A stretch of DNA of 64,000 nucleotides from Trichobilharzia regenti (Eukaryota > Platyhelminthes > Trematoda > Strigeidida > Schistosomatidae). The DNA lies in contig OX235264.1 in assembly GCA_944472135.2 (NCBI GenBank), positions 120,247,809 through 120,311,808 of the forward strand, given 5' to 3'. The notes under the pieces are model-generated. The model searched no databases. It was not told where the DNA came from and saw nothing but the letters and a program-made list of their open reading frames with translations. The position numbers were made by a program, and so were the translations under genes. Positions 10,198 to 21,639 of the stretch are shown piece after piece. Within the stretch, counting starts at the first letter, position 1. The number at the start of each line of letters is the position of its first letter.

Positions 10198-10975
10198 TTT
10201 GAATAAAGCAAGAACAAGAACATTGGTTTTTTACAGAACAATATGGTACCATCATTCATTTCGTTGGCTTCTCATCAGCTCAGCTGCTTACAGTCTAAAT
10301 AAATTATGAGGTTTACGTAGAGAAACGTTTTTAGCATACTTGCAAATATTTCATGGTGTCAGTCGACAGAAGGTTCCACAATTAGTGAAGAGCGCTCAGA
10401 AAATTGCGCTTATATCGTTTTACACAGGCATTTCAAGTTTAAACAAAATAAATGTAGGCATACAATGGTAAGAAAGTTACGTAATAAAGACGAGATATGC
10501 GTTAGATGCAGAATGACTAATAAATTAGGTAACAATATACTCACTTCAACTCAGGTCATAGAAACAAGAGACAAGCAAAATTACAGATTATAAAAGGGCG
10601 TGAGGTTAAAGACAAAGGTTAGGTAATAATCAGTTGAGACAATAAATATATCGAGTTACCAGGGCAAGGAAGGACTAATAACTGCTTCTTTCCTTCCTTT
10701 ACCATTGTATGCATACATTTATTTTGTTTAAACTTGAACCGCCTGTGTAAAAACTATATAAGCGCAATTTTCTGAGCAGTGTTCACTAATTGAGGAATCT
10801 GCCGTCAACTGACAACATGTAAAACGTGCAAGTCTGTTTAAACCTTTCTGTTCGTAAGGCTCATAATTTATTTAGTCTGTAAGCAGCTTAGCTAATAAGA
10901 AGCCAAGGGAATAAGTAGTGATGATACCATATTATACTGCATAAACCACAGTGTTGTTCATGCTTTATTCAAATT
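10198..10975. mobile_element. FB1 foldback element
   Basis: Long inverted repeats: left arm about 10198-10480 and right arm about 10690-10975, about 80-85% alike by eye, separated by roughly 210 bp. Each arm starts with ATTTGAATAAAGCA. The terminal part recurs in another inverted pair at 23527-24368. No transposase frame. It could be a foldback element or a PLE reduced to its inverted terminal repeats. Confidence 0.65.
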
Positions 10976-11014
10976 GGATTGGCTACAATATTGATCACGA
11001 GTAGAGAGAGAGAT

Positions 11015-11310
11015 TGGGAAACCTGGGAGTACTGGAGAGGTGTTTCCTCCTATTTTAGGACTCTTTGCTGCCCGCCAAGCCCAGTAAGAGATCAGTTACT
11101 CGCCTGTGACACTGCGGTTGGATTATAAACATATATCGTGAATGGACAGAAGCTGGAATTCATCGGCTGGTCATTGGATCGGCTTCCAGTGACTGAATTG
11201 TCTACGAGCACGCCTTGCAACCAGAAAGCCCCAGATTCGATTCCCGGTCGGTACATACTGATAAAGTGTCCCAAAATAGGACGAAACACCTGATTGCATT
11301 CACTTTAAAT
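11015..11310. mobile_element. SINE-B2, head-to-head pair, degenerate
   Basis: Minus-strand hammerhead fragment at 11017-11080, then a plus-strand SINE-B from about 11135, with a B box (GATTCGATTCCC, 11227-11240 region) and a hammerhead at 11255-11295 whose core reads CTGATAA (invariant G8 changed) although stem II and GAAA are kept. Likely inactive. Confidence 0.6.
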
Positions 11311-11759
11311 ACAATGATAGTATGGCAGCAGTATGGTCTACTACTTTATGAAATAAACCCCTTCATCATATCAATTATTTATGGTTTGCAACTACAAACT
11401 GATGAAGCTAATGATGCATATATTATCAAGGATATTTAAGGAGACAAGTGGGGGTGGGGCATTGAAAATGTCTGTCTCTCGTTAATTAGCTTACTGAAAA
11501 TTCATCCCTCTATAGAATAAAGCAAATTAAGCAAAGTGTAATTAAAATTATACTCTCAGTAATAAAAGTGTTCAACAAAACTCTTTCAAAATACGCTTTG
11601 AGTTCTATGGCAGAAAATGAGCTTACAAGCGCTATAAAGACAAGAATGCAAAGAAATAGACGCAAGATATTGCTAACTATTGAGTGAATAACTGATGTAA
11701 CCATTTCAGGCAGTTCTAGAAAAGATCACTTGTGAGCCCCATTTATTTAGATTTAATTT
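11311..11759. other. AT-rich, no gene seen
   Basis: Only short random-looking frames. Confidence 0.4.
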
Positions 11760-12500
11760 TCTCTGACATTATTAATTCTCCCTCTAATTTAGGCCACCTT
11801 TACCTCACAATAACCCAGTTTCAGATGGGTAGAGGCAATCAGCACGAAGCTCTTCGCTTAGATATCGTGCTTGTTAGCACTTATCAGTCAGCAAGGTGTA
11901 TCTTCAACCTTAAAGGAACTCATATGCCTTCTGAGATTCGAATCCACGTCACTAAGTGGTGCAGCCGGAGAAGTTATTACTGAGCCAGGTATTCATGCTC
12001 GTGATTGACCTATTCTAGGACTCTATTGGATATTCTGACTGAACACTAGTTAGTAATTAGAATTAAGTCTGCACCGAAAAGAGGACTAGACACATTACAT
12101 GAGATACTGACTAGTGTCCCATGAAAATATCCAATACAGTCTTACATGAGGTCAATCGCGTGATCGAATAGCTGGCTCTGTGGTAACGTCTCTGACTACA
12201 GCACTCAGTGGATGATGTGAGTTAGAATCTCAGAAAGATGGATATGTGTTCCTTCAGAGTGGTTGCAGATACGCCTTGTTGACTGGTGAGAAGTTCCAAC
12301 TAGCACAAAACTTAGGTCCAGGGCCTCTTCATGCCGATTGCCTACAATCATCTAATATCAACGATTCAAAGTTCATCGTAATGGCTAGCCACCTAGTCGC
12401 CAGATAGCTACATTGCAAACTTGACTGACAGAATCCATTTTTCACCAAATAAAGGATTAGATACATCATACCACTTACTGACTGACTAGTGTCCAGTAAA
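11760..12500. mobile_element. SINE-D copy 1, minus then plus arm
   Basis: Minus-strand SINE-D at 11760-11990 (B-box region GGATTCGAATCTCAGAAGG on the reverse complement), followed by plus-strand SINE-D at about 12010-12500 with a head GATCGAATAGCT...TGGTAACGTCTCTGACTA and the same body as 17885-18215 and 40550-40905. The B box of the plus copy is decayed (AGTTAGAATCTC). Again head-to-head. Confidence 0.6.
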
Positions 12501-12569
12501 AGCTCACTACACCCAGTAGATTTGTCTGATAATAGGCTTTCGGTTATTTCACTCTCATGATCCCTAAAC

Positions 12570-12680
12570 GTTTATTCTTTGCAGTCAGCCATCCGATCTT
12601 CATTATGGAGTGATGACAGCTGTTGACAGACGTCTGAAGTGTTTGTCAATTAATTCTCTCAACCACATAGAAGGACTAAG
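12570..12680 (-). pseudogene. Small L1 fragment
   Basis: The reverse complement resembles the L1 segment around the LRSILKIRWP motif (compare 47850-47940 and 8670-8750). Only about 100 bp, with no frame. Confidence 0.4.
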
Positions 12681-12850
12681 TGTTTTCACAGTAGAGTTAA
12701 GAAGTCGCATAAAATGTCGAAACTTAAATTTGTATGTGGCGGGAAATTGTTTTACCAACAGAGTGAAATATACTAAACTTACGGCATCAGATTATATCAC
12801 CATTATATTCGCCCCGTATTTATCATTTGAAAAAAGGGCCATGGTTATAC

Positions 12851-12896
12851 AATTCTGAAGAGTCCTAGAATAGGACGAAACGCTTGGTCAGTACTC
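12851..12896 (+). ncRNA. Hammerhead-like motif with intact core
   Basis: Core CTGAAGA (12855-12861), stem II GTCC, loop TAGAATA, GGAC, GAAA (12877-12880), short stem III, cleavage triplet GTC (12887-12889), then AGTACTC. Core and stem II are complete, but stem I is weak: ATT before the core pairs with AGT after cleavage (one G-U wobble), then mismatches. It may be slow or inactive alone. The host repeat is too decayed to name. Confidence 0.55.
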
Positions 12897-13084
12897 AAAA
12901 GGATTTTATATCATTCTCTAAGTGATCTGAGTTTATGATGGAATCCATCATGTTCATCTGGGTATCAAATATTATAAGTGTGTCATTGAGAGTTTGCAGG
13001 TGAATAGTCTTAGGTGTCTCTAAATTTCAATTGTCGAAAACTTTGCGTTACATTACCAAATAGAGTACTTAAACTAAAGAGTAT

Positions 13085-14720
13085 TTAAAACTAAACTAAA
13101 GCCAAAACCACACAAATGAAACATTTCCTTACGAACAACCGTTTCGCTTCCAGGAACACCAACAAATAATCTATTTAAAGAAGCTTTCAGGAAATTAAAT
13201 TACCTAACAGAATCATGTGACCATTCTATCAATTCGTCAATCCAGTTTTTAGAGAAAATCAAAAACATTCAAATAGAAGAAAATGAAATAATGGTGTTCT
13301 TTGATGATGACACAGCATTATATGCATACTTGAATTAGTCCAAAACTAGCAACAGAAACTATGCAGCAATTACTCTATAGTGATGAAAACATAAAAACGC
13401 CTAGATGTTCAACTTGGATAGAACTCATAGAATTATGCCTTACAACATACTTCCAATTCAGTACTTAAATATATGAAAAGATACAAGGAACACCAATGGG
13501 ATTATCACCCATATCAGGATTAATAGCTGAAGCCGTCATGCAAAGATTAGAATTATTAGCCCTACCTATAACTAAGTCGAGGATCTGGGTACGATACGTT
13601 GATGATACATTCGTAATAATTAAGATAAATAATTTAGAATATACTCATAAATTAATAAAAAACATATCTGAAGACATCAAATTCACCACGAGAGAAGAAG
13701 AATAAGATAATCAGGCGAACAAACAGAGAAAATTTAGAAATACAAATCGATAGAAAAACTGAACTATACTAGAAATAACCCAATTACTCACAAAAGAAAC
13801 TGTGTGCAGACATCGTTTTCAAAAGAATTCAAAAACACTGTAGCACTTCAGAGTTGAAAAAAATAGAAGAAAAATACCTACAAACGGTCTTCAAAAAGAA
13901 TGGATATTCCCTTAAAAATTTCATCAAAAAAATGTTTAAAATTGAATCCCAACACCAACAACAAGAAACCATCATGAAATATCACAAGAAAACTCATCCT
14001 ACCATACATGAGAAATATCTCCGAAATAACAGCTAGAATACTTGAAGCCGTTTGAAATAGATATAACACACAAGCCAGACAACGCAATCACTTCATTCGA
14101 TATTGTGCAAACCGAAAGATCCAACAGAAAAAGGAGATAAAATTAGCACCATTCACAAAATAAATTGCATGTATGAACTGTAACAGACATTACATCGGTC
14201 AACAAAGTGAGCGTCCCCTTCGAATTAGAATCCAGGAACACAAATCAGCTGTGAAAAGACACAATATATATTCCTGTTTCAAATCAATGCATGTAGATAA
14301 TTATGGACATCAGTTTGATTGGTGGGATAATGTCGAAATCTTATACAGAGAAAACACCAAAATTGCAGTCAGGGAATTCCTAGAAGCCTGCTTGCTAATC
14401 AAACGAATCAGCCAGCGATTAACAAACATGTTAATATAGACCAAATATACCAAGTAAAAAAAGTAAATGACACCTGACGAGAAAGTTTAAAATCCAAGTC
14501 AATAGAAAATGATCCATACAGATGTAAAGATGGTTACCGGGAGACGCAGTTACATCACTCATGAAAAATTTGAATCAGTTGACTTTATGCTAAAACTTGC
14601 ACTGAAGTGGGATGTCGTCCAGAAGGGGGACGACGAAAGCTCGTCAACTAAACCAACCAGCTCCTCAGAGAACACTATTAATTGCAAATCATCCACCTGA
14701 GCTACAAATCTTCTCTATTA
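13085..14720 (+). pseudogene. PLE-I a, reverse transcriptase and GIY-YIG remnant
   Basis: Domains in order on the plus strand: a VSLPGTPTNNLF and INSSIQFLEKIKN block (13140-13290); a GTPMGLSPISGLIAEA block with the catalytic WVRYVDDTFVII (13485-13705), so the YVDD box is intact; a linker with LQTVFKKNGYSLKNFI (13870-13930); CMNCNRHYIGQQSERPLRIR (14170 onward), the GIY-YIG motif with its arginine; and a downstream EFLEACLLIKRI helix with the conserved E. Stops and frameshifts separate these blocks. A near-identical 3' half lies inverted at 18805-19681. Confidence 0.8.
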
Positions 14721-14804
14721 TTACAGAGTATTTAAAATGCATAGATAAAAATAGTGGCAAGCAGCGGATAAATAAAAAGGAAATAGCGAACCAGTTTTAT
14801 TATT

Positions 14805-16009
14805 ATCGTTCCCTTGGGCTCCTAGTGGAACATAGGGCTTCAACTGCACGTCCCCACTTGCTTCTGTCTCCTGCTGTAGTTTTCACCTGCATCCATGTTA
14901 GTCCATAGTAACTGTTTCAACTCCTCTTCACACGATCTCCTCCATGTCACCCTTGCACTGACGTCCCACTCACCGCTTCCCTTTCGGCCTGATTCCACTC
15001 GAGCAATGGCCTGACGCGCGCGCGATGTCACCCAGCGACCTCCTCAGCGAGTGAGTGTCCAATCCATCTCCACTTTCTCCTGCATATTTGCTGGTTGGCG
15101 ATTGGTTCTTGTTTTGTTTCTTCCCATAGTTTCCCATGGTTGGTGATTCTTTCCGGCTCGGCCATCTGATCTTCAGTATAGAGCCAGCAAAGACACTTGT
15201 TGATTGATAAAGGTCTGCAACAGGCTGTTGGAAATATTCTTTGTGACCCACCCGCTGGTCAAGTTTCTGATCCGTATAGAACAGCTGACTGACTTGACGT
15301 GTTTGTATTGCAAATTCCGACCGAATTTTATTGTTGATGCTGAGTGACAGCGGAAGATTTCCAGATTGGTTGTTTCAGGTTGATGGATGTGTTTCTCGCC
15401 TGCCTTCCCGATTCTCGCCCGATTTGACATCCTCGTGCGTTCCAACTGCCTGTAGTTGGGACAATGCTCCCTAGATCAGTGAGTGAATGAAGTAACCTCA
15501 TTCAAATCCCTCCCGTTGATGGTGATTGGGGCTGGATGTTGCTACTGTTGTTGTCTGTTGTTGTTGTTGTTGGTTGGTCGGTTATTTTCATCACCTCCGT
15601 CTTGTCTATGTTCACCTGGAGTCCTGTCTTCGCCGGCTGCTTCTTCGACCAGTTTGTCGGTTTTCGCTTGTAAGCCTCCGATTTCGTGTGACATCAAACA
15701 TAAATCGTCCACGCGCGAAATCTAGGTGTTCTAGGTTCTTCATGTCGGTCCAGGATATCTCTGTGTGCTCGTTTCCCACTCACTTTCTGACGCATAATTC
15801 AGTCAGTCCACCACAATTAGGAATATCATTGATGATAGATAATAAGCACCCTTGTCTGACTCCTGTGTTTACTCCAAACACCTCGCTGAGTTTTCCATTG
15901 TGGATCACTTGACACGTGCCGCTGTCGTACAGCTGTTGAATAAGGTTGATGAATATTTCGGGTACGCCGTAGTACTCGAGTAATTTGGAAACTTATCGAG
16001 TACTACGGC
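14805..16009 (-). pseudogene. L1c, RTE-like LINE, 5'-truncated
   Basis: Same family and domain order as 8350-9850, but more diverged. The minus strand contains MSNRARIGKAGEKH, a region with KNISNSLLQTFINQQ, GSILKIRWPSRK, and a GLDTHSLRRSLGDIARAS tail. The 3' end (14805-14845) reads GAAGCCCTATGTTCCACTAG on the minus strand, followed by an ATAATAATAA run. The 5' end at 15966-16009 is a snapback: 14-bp arms (GCCGTAGTACTCGA and its complement) around 16 bases. Confidence 0.8.
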
Positions 16010-16796
16010 TTACCAGTACTTAGCATATATATTAGAGTAAAGAAAATTAGGCTAATTAGATAATACAATTACCTAAGATAAAATGAAAATACAATTGTCA
16101 GGGGAGTAATTAGTCTCTCACATTTGAAGAGACCATACGTGTTTATAGAAGAGGAACACTAGGCAACATTAGGCATAGTTTTGGTAGCTTTTTGCTAAAA
16201 AGCAACAGTAATATGGTTTGGTTGAAAGGAAATCAAAGATAAGCCTGGCCGAGCAGAGTTAACGCTGATCAGAAACCATTGGCCAGCCAATATGGTCATT
16301 ATGTGTGATTATTTAGATTAAAATTTTACTCCCCTGAGTACTGATTTTAATATTTATATTAAATATTCCCATAGTAAAATTTATAACAACACATTTACGC
16401 GAACAATATTGTTATTTTCAATTAGCTTTCATCATCAGGCTTAACTCTAATACACCTACATAAGTTTACAAATAAAAATTCAAATATAAACCACTCATGG
16501 TGTTTTGTCTATAGGATAATACGATGGTGAATATAAATTGTGTAATTAGTCATAATAGTATTAATGATAATAATAATAATAATAGTAATAATAATGGTTT
16601 TATCAGTAATAAGGATGAAAAGGTGAGGCAATCTGTGATAACACGAATAACGGAAAACAGCACGATTAAACAAACAAACAATTGTTCAGGTGGAAGTAGT
16701 CGATAAAGGCTAGTAAAAACAAATGAACCAATTAAGTAATGTTACATTGTAAAAGAAGAAAATTAAACACGTTTATAACGAAGATTCTTTACCGAC
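16010..16796. other. Unassigned, AT-rich
   Basis: Around 16385-16450 the sequence matches 7930-8020 inverted (AACAATATTGTT plus AATTGAAAACAAC-type blocks), so part is an unnamed repeat. An AAT microsatellite lies at about 16565-16600. No gene. Confidence 0.4.
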
Positions 16797-16925
16797 GCAC
16801 ACCTGATATCTATGGTTGGCCTGCAAAATTTGGGCTACCGATATTCTTGCTGAAAATTCTATACTTGTACCAAAATACAATGTGGAGTAAAGTTGTAATC
16901 AAAAATAAAATAACTAAGATTGAGG
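16797..16925 (+). mobile_element. SINE-C copy 3, head missing
   Basis: Body matching 1680-1810 (CACACCTGATATCTATGGT onward) with an A-rich tail near 16910. The tRNA-like head with the promoter boxes is absent. Confidence 0.7.
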
Positions 16926-16959
16926 GGTGGTAAGAAAGGGGTAGAAAATATAAACAAGC

Positions 16960-17897
16960 GGTAGTGTAGAAGTCATCAGTTGGTTATGTCCTAACAGGCC
17001 ATCAAGGGAGGGATAATGGCTGCACGAACTTTTTTTGAATACATAGTTTAGGTTTAACAGTTCGAATGCCTATCGCCTGCCTGAGCTGTGTGCAGTAGAC
17101 GAATACGAAGTTTATTGGAAAGTAGACCAATTAGATACTGATATACAGTTTGAATATTTGTATTCTCAAACGTCAGATCTCACCCCATCATCTGACAATG
17201 AACTAAATAGGTTCAAAACGACGCTAGTTGACAGTTGCCAACAGTACAAAATTAATAGACATTTAGTAAATAGTCTGTTATCTAAGCAATACAGAGAAGC
17301 TCTAAGAGAACTTAGAAGCAACGAAAGCTTAATTATTAGCAAGCCGGATAAAGGTGATGGTATAGTTTTACTGGACAAAAGCGATTATGTTGAGAAAATG
17401 GAAGGTATTTTGAGTGATAAAACTAAATTCCAAAGACCTCAATGTAAGAGCGGAGAAACTAATGACCGACTCCCTCAGAAAAGTGAACTAAATAGGAGTA
17501 ATATCATCAACCACGTATGATTCCATGAAACCAACGGGTACCAATACTCCACGTCTTTATGGTCTACTCAAAGTGCACAAATCGGGTCTACCTCTCCGCC
17601 CTGTTTTAGATATGTATAACTCTCCATTTCACGGAACAGAGAAGTGGTTAGTGAAGATTCGGGGTCATTTGCACAGAGAAATCGTGCAACATAGAATAAG
17701 TGATGTCTTCGACTTTATTTCTAAAATATCCGAGACTAATGTGTGGCATAAACTCATGTTATCCATGGATGTATCATCACTATTCACTAATGTACCGCTT
17801 ATAAAAACAGTAGATTATATTTGTCAAGAAATCACCGAAAAGCAGTTAGACTTAGGAATCCTCTTGTTTAGCCTCAAAGAATTACTAGTGTCCAATT
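16960..17897 (+). pseudogene. PLE reverse transcriptase N-terminal part
   Basis: A frame of about 120 codons (17158-17520) contains LLSKQYREALRELRSNESLI and SKPDKGDGIVLLDKSDYVEKM, the PLE N-terminal block with its KxDKG motif. After a one-base shift the next frame (17525-17899) has GTNTPRLYGLLKVHKSGLPL and RPVLDMYNSP, and LSMDVSSLFTNVPL, carrying the first catalytic aspartate. The palm YVDD block and the endonuclease are missing: SINE-D copy 2 begins at about 17885 where the frame is lost. It is fairly well preserved compared with other PLEs here. Confidence 0.8.
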
Positions 17898-18215
17898 AAA
17901 ATACCTACTACAGTCCTACAAGAGGTCAATCGCGAGCCCGAATAGCTCAGTGGTAACGTCTCTGACTGTATCACTCACTGGGTGACGCAGGTCCGAATCT
18001 CAGAAGGGACATAGGTCCAGGTTCAAGGCTTCCTGTGGCTCATCGCCTTCAGCTATCTAATATATCATCATATCGATGTACGCCATGATGGCGAGCTACC
18101 TAGAATGGTGGCCACCTGACTGATAGAATTCAGTGTAAGCCAATGAGAGGACTAGACACGTCGCACTAGTTACTAGTATCTAATCTAAATGAGTTATACA
18201 ACTAGTTGTCTTAAA
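17885..18215 (+). mobile_element. SINE-D copy 2 (tRNA-derived)
   Basis: The tRNA-like head at about 17930-18005 has an A box (TAGCTCAGTGG, 17943-17953) and a B-box-like GGTCCGAATCTC (about 17991-18002). The body and end (GAGGACTAGACACGTCGCAC) match 12010-12500 and 40550-40905. It abuts the truncated PLE reverse transcriptase. Confidence 0.7.
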
Positions 18216-18804
18216 ATCCACTTTTTTCTTTCATAGACATTCAACAAAATCGTACTACCAGTCTTATTTCTTGTTTATTCTATCTGGAAATGCCATTTAT
18301 CGAGAGAGAGAGTGAGAGTGATTAATGCTCTTATATATGTCCAAACCTAGTACATTTTTAACAGTTTGAAAATATTTGGGCATTAGGTACATGGTATTCA
18401 TTATTATAAAAGTTGTTTTTGTATTTCCCAGTGATTGAAAAACAATTCATCTTTTTGATGTGGTTTTTACTGAGGTTTCACTATTTAATGCTATTTAGTG
18501 TTTATACATAACAACATTAAATCATCGTACATCAGCATGAGGTATCTCTGTTTATGTTTTTGTCAACTTGTTCACTTAGTAAAGACAACAAAACCAGGTG
18601 TAAATTGTTGAATTTGACAAGCATAGAACACTATAAAAACAGCACATGTTTGCATAACTAAGTCGCCTGTCACAATTTTGTGTTGATTTTGTCATTTCAT
18701 GGGAATCAGGGTGCTGCAACCAGACAAAATCCGGTTTTAGTTCATCACTCCGATTCACGAGACAATTTGGATTCCATTTGATGATATGAAGTGCTTCTGA
18801 CATT
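18216..18804. other. AT-rich, no gene seen
   Basis: Contains a short GA run (18300-18320). No supported frame. Confidence 0.4.
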
Positions 18805-19800
18805 AGATGTCATTTGTTTTTTTTCTAAAATGCTTTTTCTGGATTTTGAAATCATAGAGAAGATTTGTAGCTAAGGTGGATGATTTGCAATTAATAGTGT
18901 TCTCTGAGGAACTGGTTGGTTTAATTGACGAGCTTTCGTCGTCCCCCTTCTGGACAACATCCCACTTCAGTGCAAGTTTTAGCATAAAGTGAACTGATTC
19001 AAATTTTTCATGAGTGATGTAACTGCGTCTCCCGGTAACCATCTTTACATCTGTATGGATCATTTTCTATTAACTTGAATTTTCAACTTTCTCGTCACAT
19101 GTCATTTACTTTTTTTTCTTGGTATATTTGGTCTATATTAACGTGTTTGTTAATCGCTGGCTGATTCGTTTGATTAGCAAGCAGGCTTCTAGGAATGTCC
19201 TGACTGCAATTTTGGTGTTTCTTCTGTATAAGTTTTCGACATTATCCCACCAATCAAACTGATGTCCATAATTATCTACATGCATTGATTTGAAACAGGA
19301 ATATATATTGTGTCTTTTCACAGCTGATTTGTGTTCCTGGATTCTAATTCGAAGGGGAGGCTCACTTTGTTGACCGATGTAATGTCTGTTACAGTTCATA
19401 CATGCAATTTATTTTGTGAATGGTACTAATTTTATCTCCTTTTTTCTGTTGGATCTTTCGGTTTGCACAATATGGAATGAAGTGATTGTGTTGTCTGGCT
19501 TGTGTGCTATATCTTTTTCGGACGGCTTCAAGTATTCTAGCTGTTATTTCGGAGATATTTTTTATATATGGTAGGATGAGTTTTCTTGTGGACTTTGATG
19601 ATGGTTTCTTGTTGTTGGTGTTGTGATTCCACTTTAAACACATTTTTATGAAATTGTTAGGGGGATAACCATTTTTCTTTAAAATCAGTTCACTTTATGC
19701 TTTAAATTGCGCTGAAGGGGATGTTCTCTATAAGGTGGACGACGAAAGACGGGCAACTAAACCAACCAACTTCTCAAGGAACACAACTAATTATTTCAAT
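18805..19800. pseudogene. PLE-I b, minus GIY-YIG arm joined to a plus tail arm
   Basis: The minus strand from 19680 to 18805 has NKKPSSKSTRKLILPYIKNI, then CMNCNRHYIGQQSEPPLRIR (GIY-YIG motif), WWDNVENLYRRNTKIAVRTF with the following EACLL helix, and the 3' untranslated region. It is almost identical to the 3' half of 13085-14720. At about 19682 the strand flips: 19683-19800 repeats the PLE-I 3' tail on the plus strand (CACTTTATGCT...GACGACGAAAG). The minus arm is the longer one toward the 5' side, and the plus arm is a short tail. Confidence 0.75.
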
Positions 19801-20575
19801 ATTCTCAAAATTAATTTTGTTACCTGATTCTATAGCATGTAAACCATTTTATGGGCAATGATTATTCAAACTTTCCTAGTTCAACTGGATTTCTCAGTGA
19901 TAATAATGATAATAGCTTCATTGCAAAACAGTACTTGCGATGCAGAATGGAATTCTCAGCATTTTACTACAGTATTGCCTCCAGTTAATAAATTAACAAC
20001 AAAATAAAATTCTACATAGATTAAGGGTAATCTCAGTTAGTTTTGACAACAAGATATTGGTATGTCGGTAGTAACGCAAAAAAACTTGAACAGTGTTTGA
20101 AGGTGTTGGAAAAGTAGATACTACTAGCATATTTACTGGCGTAGGCAGAAGAAAGAAACAAAGCTGCACATAACAGAAAAAAGAGAGAGAGAAAAGGAAA
20201 AGAAAGAAAGAAAGTGGTCGAAATGACGCGGCTCTACAGTGTTCATTTCTTCTGATTTTGATTCCTCTCTGGCGAGGTTCGTCCGACGTATATCGGATCA
20301 CATTCTAAGCAAGCATTTTATTTTATAGACACAATTATATGGAGAATCTTTTGGAATTCGGTCTTTTACAAGGATAAGATTGTTTTGTAGTATATCTGAT
20401 GGCTTGAATAAAACTCCGAAGTTGTAGATTTGTTATTGTCTGTCGTTTCTCATCTATGTGGAAGGATAACTGTTGAGGTCCATGTTTTCGGAATACGTTT
20501 TCAACTATGCTTAATGGAGTTCTTTGGTTATATATATATATATATATATAAGATATAAGAATGGAACTTGTCCAC
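19801..20575. other. AT-rich spacer with an L3 tail fragment
   Basis: About 19925-19990 resembles the CR1-like L3 3' end on the minus strand (GTACTTGCGATGCAGAATGG against 35125-35150). A TA microsatellite lies at 20528-20552. No gene. Confidence 0.45.
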
Positions 20576-20760
20576 CGTGGTAAAGTATAATTCCATTATG
20601 GACAAAATTTATTTTGATAATTACTCAAAGTGTTATACAGTAAATCATTATTTACTGATGCCGACTTTCCAAGCACAGTTTATTGATGATCACAATTTTA
20701 TCAAGTTATTCACATAACTTCCAAAATTCGTTTATTTTTATGTTTTTGAGAATCTCAGCA
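20576..20760 (-). mobile_element. PLE-II terminal segment
   Basis: Matches 45785-45945 (ATAATTCCATTATGG, GTGTTATACAGTAA, TTTACTGATG). It is the end region of the PLE-II lineage with no coding part. Confidence 0.6.
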
Positions 20761-20764
20761 ACTT

Positions 20765-20960
20765 TTTTTCCCTCGCGTTCCAAGTGGAACATAGGGCTTC
20801 AAGCTAGAAGGCTTGAAGTTTCTGTAGCAGCGTCGCCAGTCTCATGCCTTACCTTCTCTCTTTACCAGCTTTCTATTACTGGCTTAGCGAGTTGAAGGAG
20901 TGCATCGGCCAGGAATCGAACCTCAGACCATATGCATGATCGGAGAGCGTGCCACCAACG
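20765..20960 (-). mobile_element. SINE-C copy 4, with LINE-like tail
   Basis: On the minus strand the order is tRNA-like head (about 20960-20895), a middle part with TTCAACTCGCTAAGCCAGTA, and a 3' end GAAGCCCTATGTTCCACTTG, which is also the 3' end of the L1 LINE at 14805-14845. The head is eroded. Confidence 0.65.
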
Positions 20961-20964
20961 CTGA

Positions 20965-21055
20965 ATGATATACGAGCTTGCCTTGTAACCGGAAGGTCTT
21001 GGGTTCGAACCCCAGTAGGTGCGTACTGCTGCTGAATCTCAGCAATAGTTCATAT
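20965..21055 (+). mobile_element. SINE-B3 fragment
   Basis: Head of SINE-B with a good B box (GGGTTCGAACCCC, 21000-21012), ending just inside the hammerhead (TACTGCTGCTGAATCTCAGC). Truncated. Confidence 0.6.
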
Positions 21056-21440
21056 TTATTATTCTTTTCCCTTCCTATCCGTTATCAAAGTATGTGCTCG
21101 TCTAAGAATACTTGAGATAAATGCTACTTGTGATGAGTGTATTTTCTTCCTGAATATAGAAATATTAGAATATTGGTTTATTTATGTTATGTACTGGTCG
21201 AGAATTTAATAGTCCTGACGCAAGAAAGACGGAAATCAGAAGACCACTAGGTTTGCGATGATACTTCTATTTTCCAAAGCACAAGGAGAATCAATGTCAC
21301 ACAAGTGTGTGAGAGCAAAATATAAATGTCCGAACAAAGTGTGTGAACGAATATTCAAAATGAACAAATCAATAGACAGTCTTAACATGATTAGCTAATT
21401 ATAATGGAATATCGATCCATATATACATAGCAAAATATAT
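21056..21440. other. Spacer with R1 fragment
   Basis: About 21183-21270 matches 70-150 inverted. No gene. The last 5 bp (21441-21445, CAGAC) just beyond are the left target duplication of the LTR element. Confidence 0.45.
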
Positions 21441-21445
21441 CAGAC

Positions 21446-21639
21446 TGTAGTAATTTATTGTACTTGAAGTATTAGTATTTCGATCTGACGGAATTATAAG
21501 AATCTAAACAAAACCCAGAGAGGGCAGCAATCAGGAATTTGTATTTAGCGGAATTATTATACAATTCATATATGAAACATATCAACAATCAACAGTAAGT
21601 ATTTAAACAATACAGAGATAGAAATTGTCAATCACCACA
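21446..21639 (-). repeat. 3' LTR of the gag-only element
   Basis: Near-identical to 23081-23275. The last 4 codons of the open frame run into it (stop at 21628-21630). Confidence 0.9.

Noticed and set aside
10240..10285. Minus-strand CTGATGAGAAGCCAACGAAAT in FB1 as a hammerhead
   Set aside because: Both core parts are present, but the nine bases between them cannot form stem II, and no cleavage triplet is in place.
15526..15912. 128-codon plus-strand frame as a secreted protein
   Set aside because: It is antisense to the L1c reverse transcriptase; its leucine and cysteine runs come from the complement of a CAA/AAC-rich stretch.
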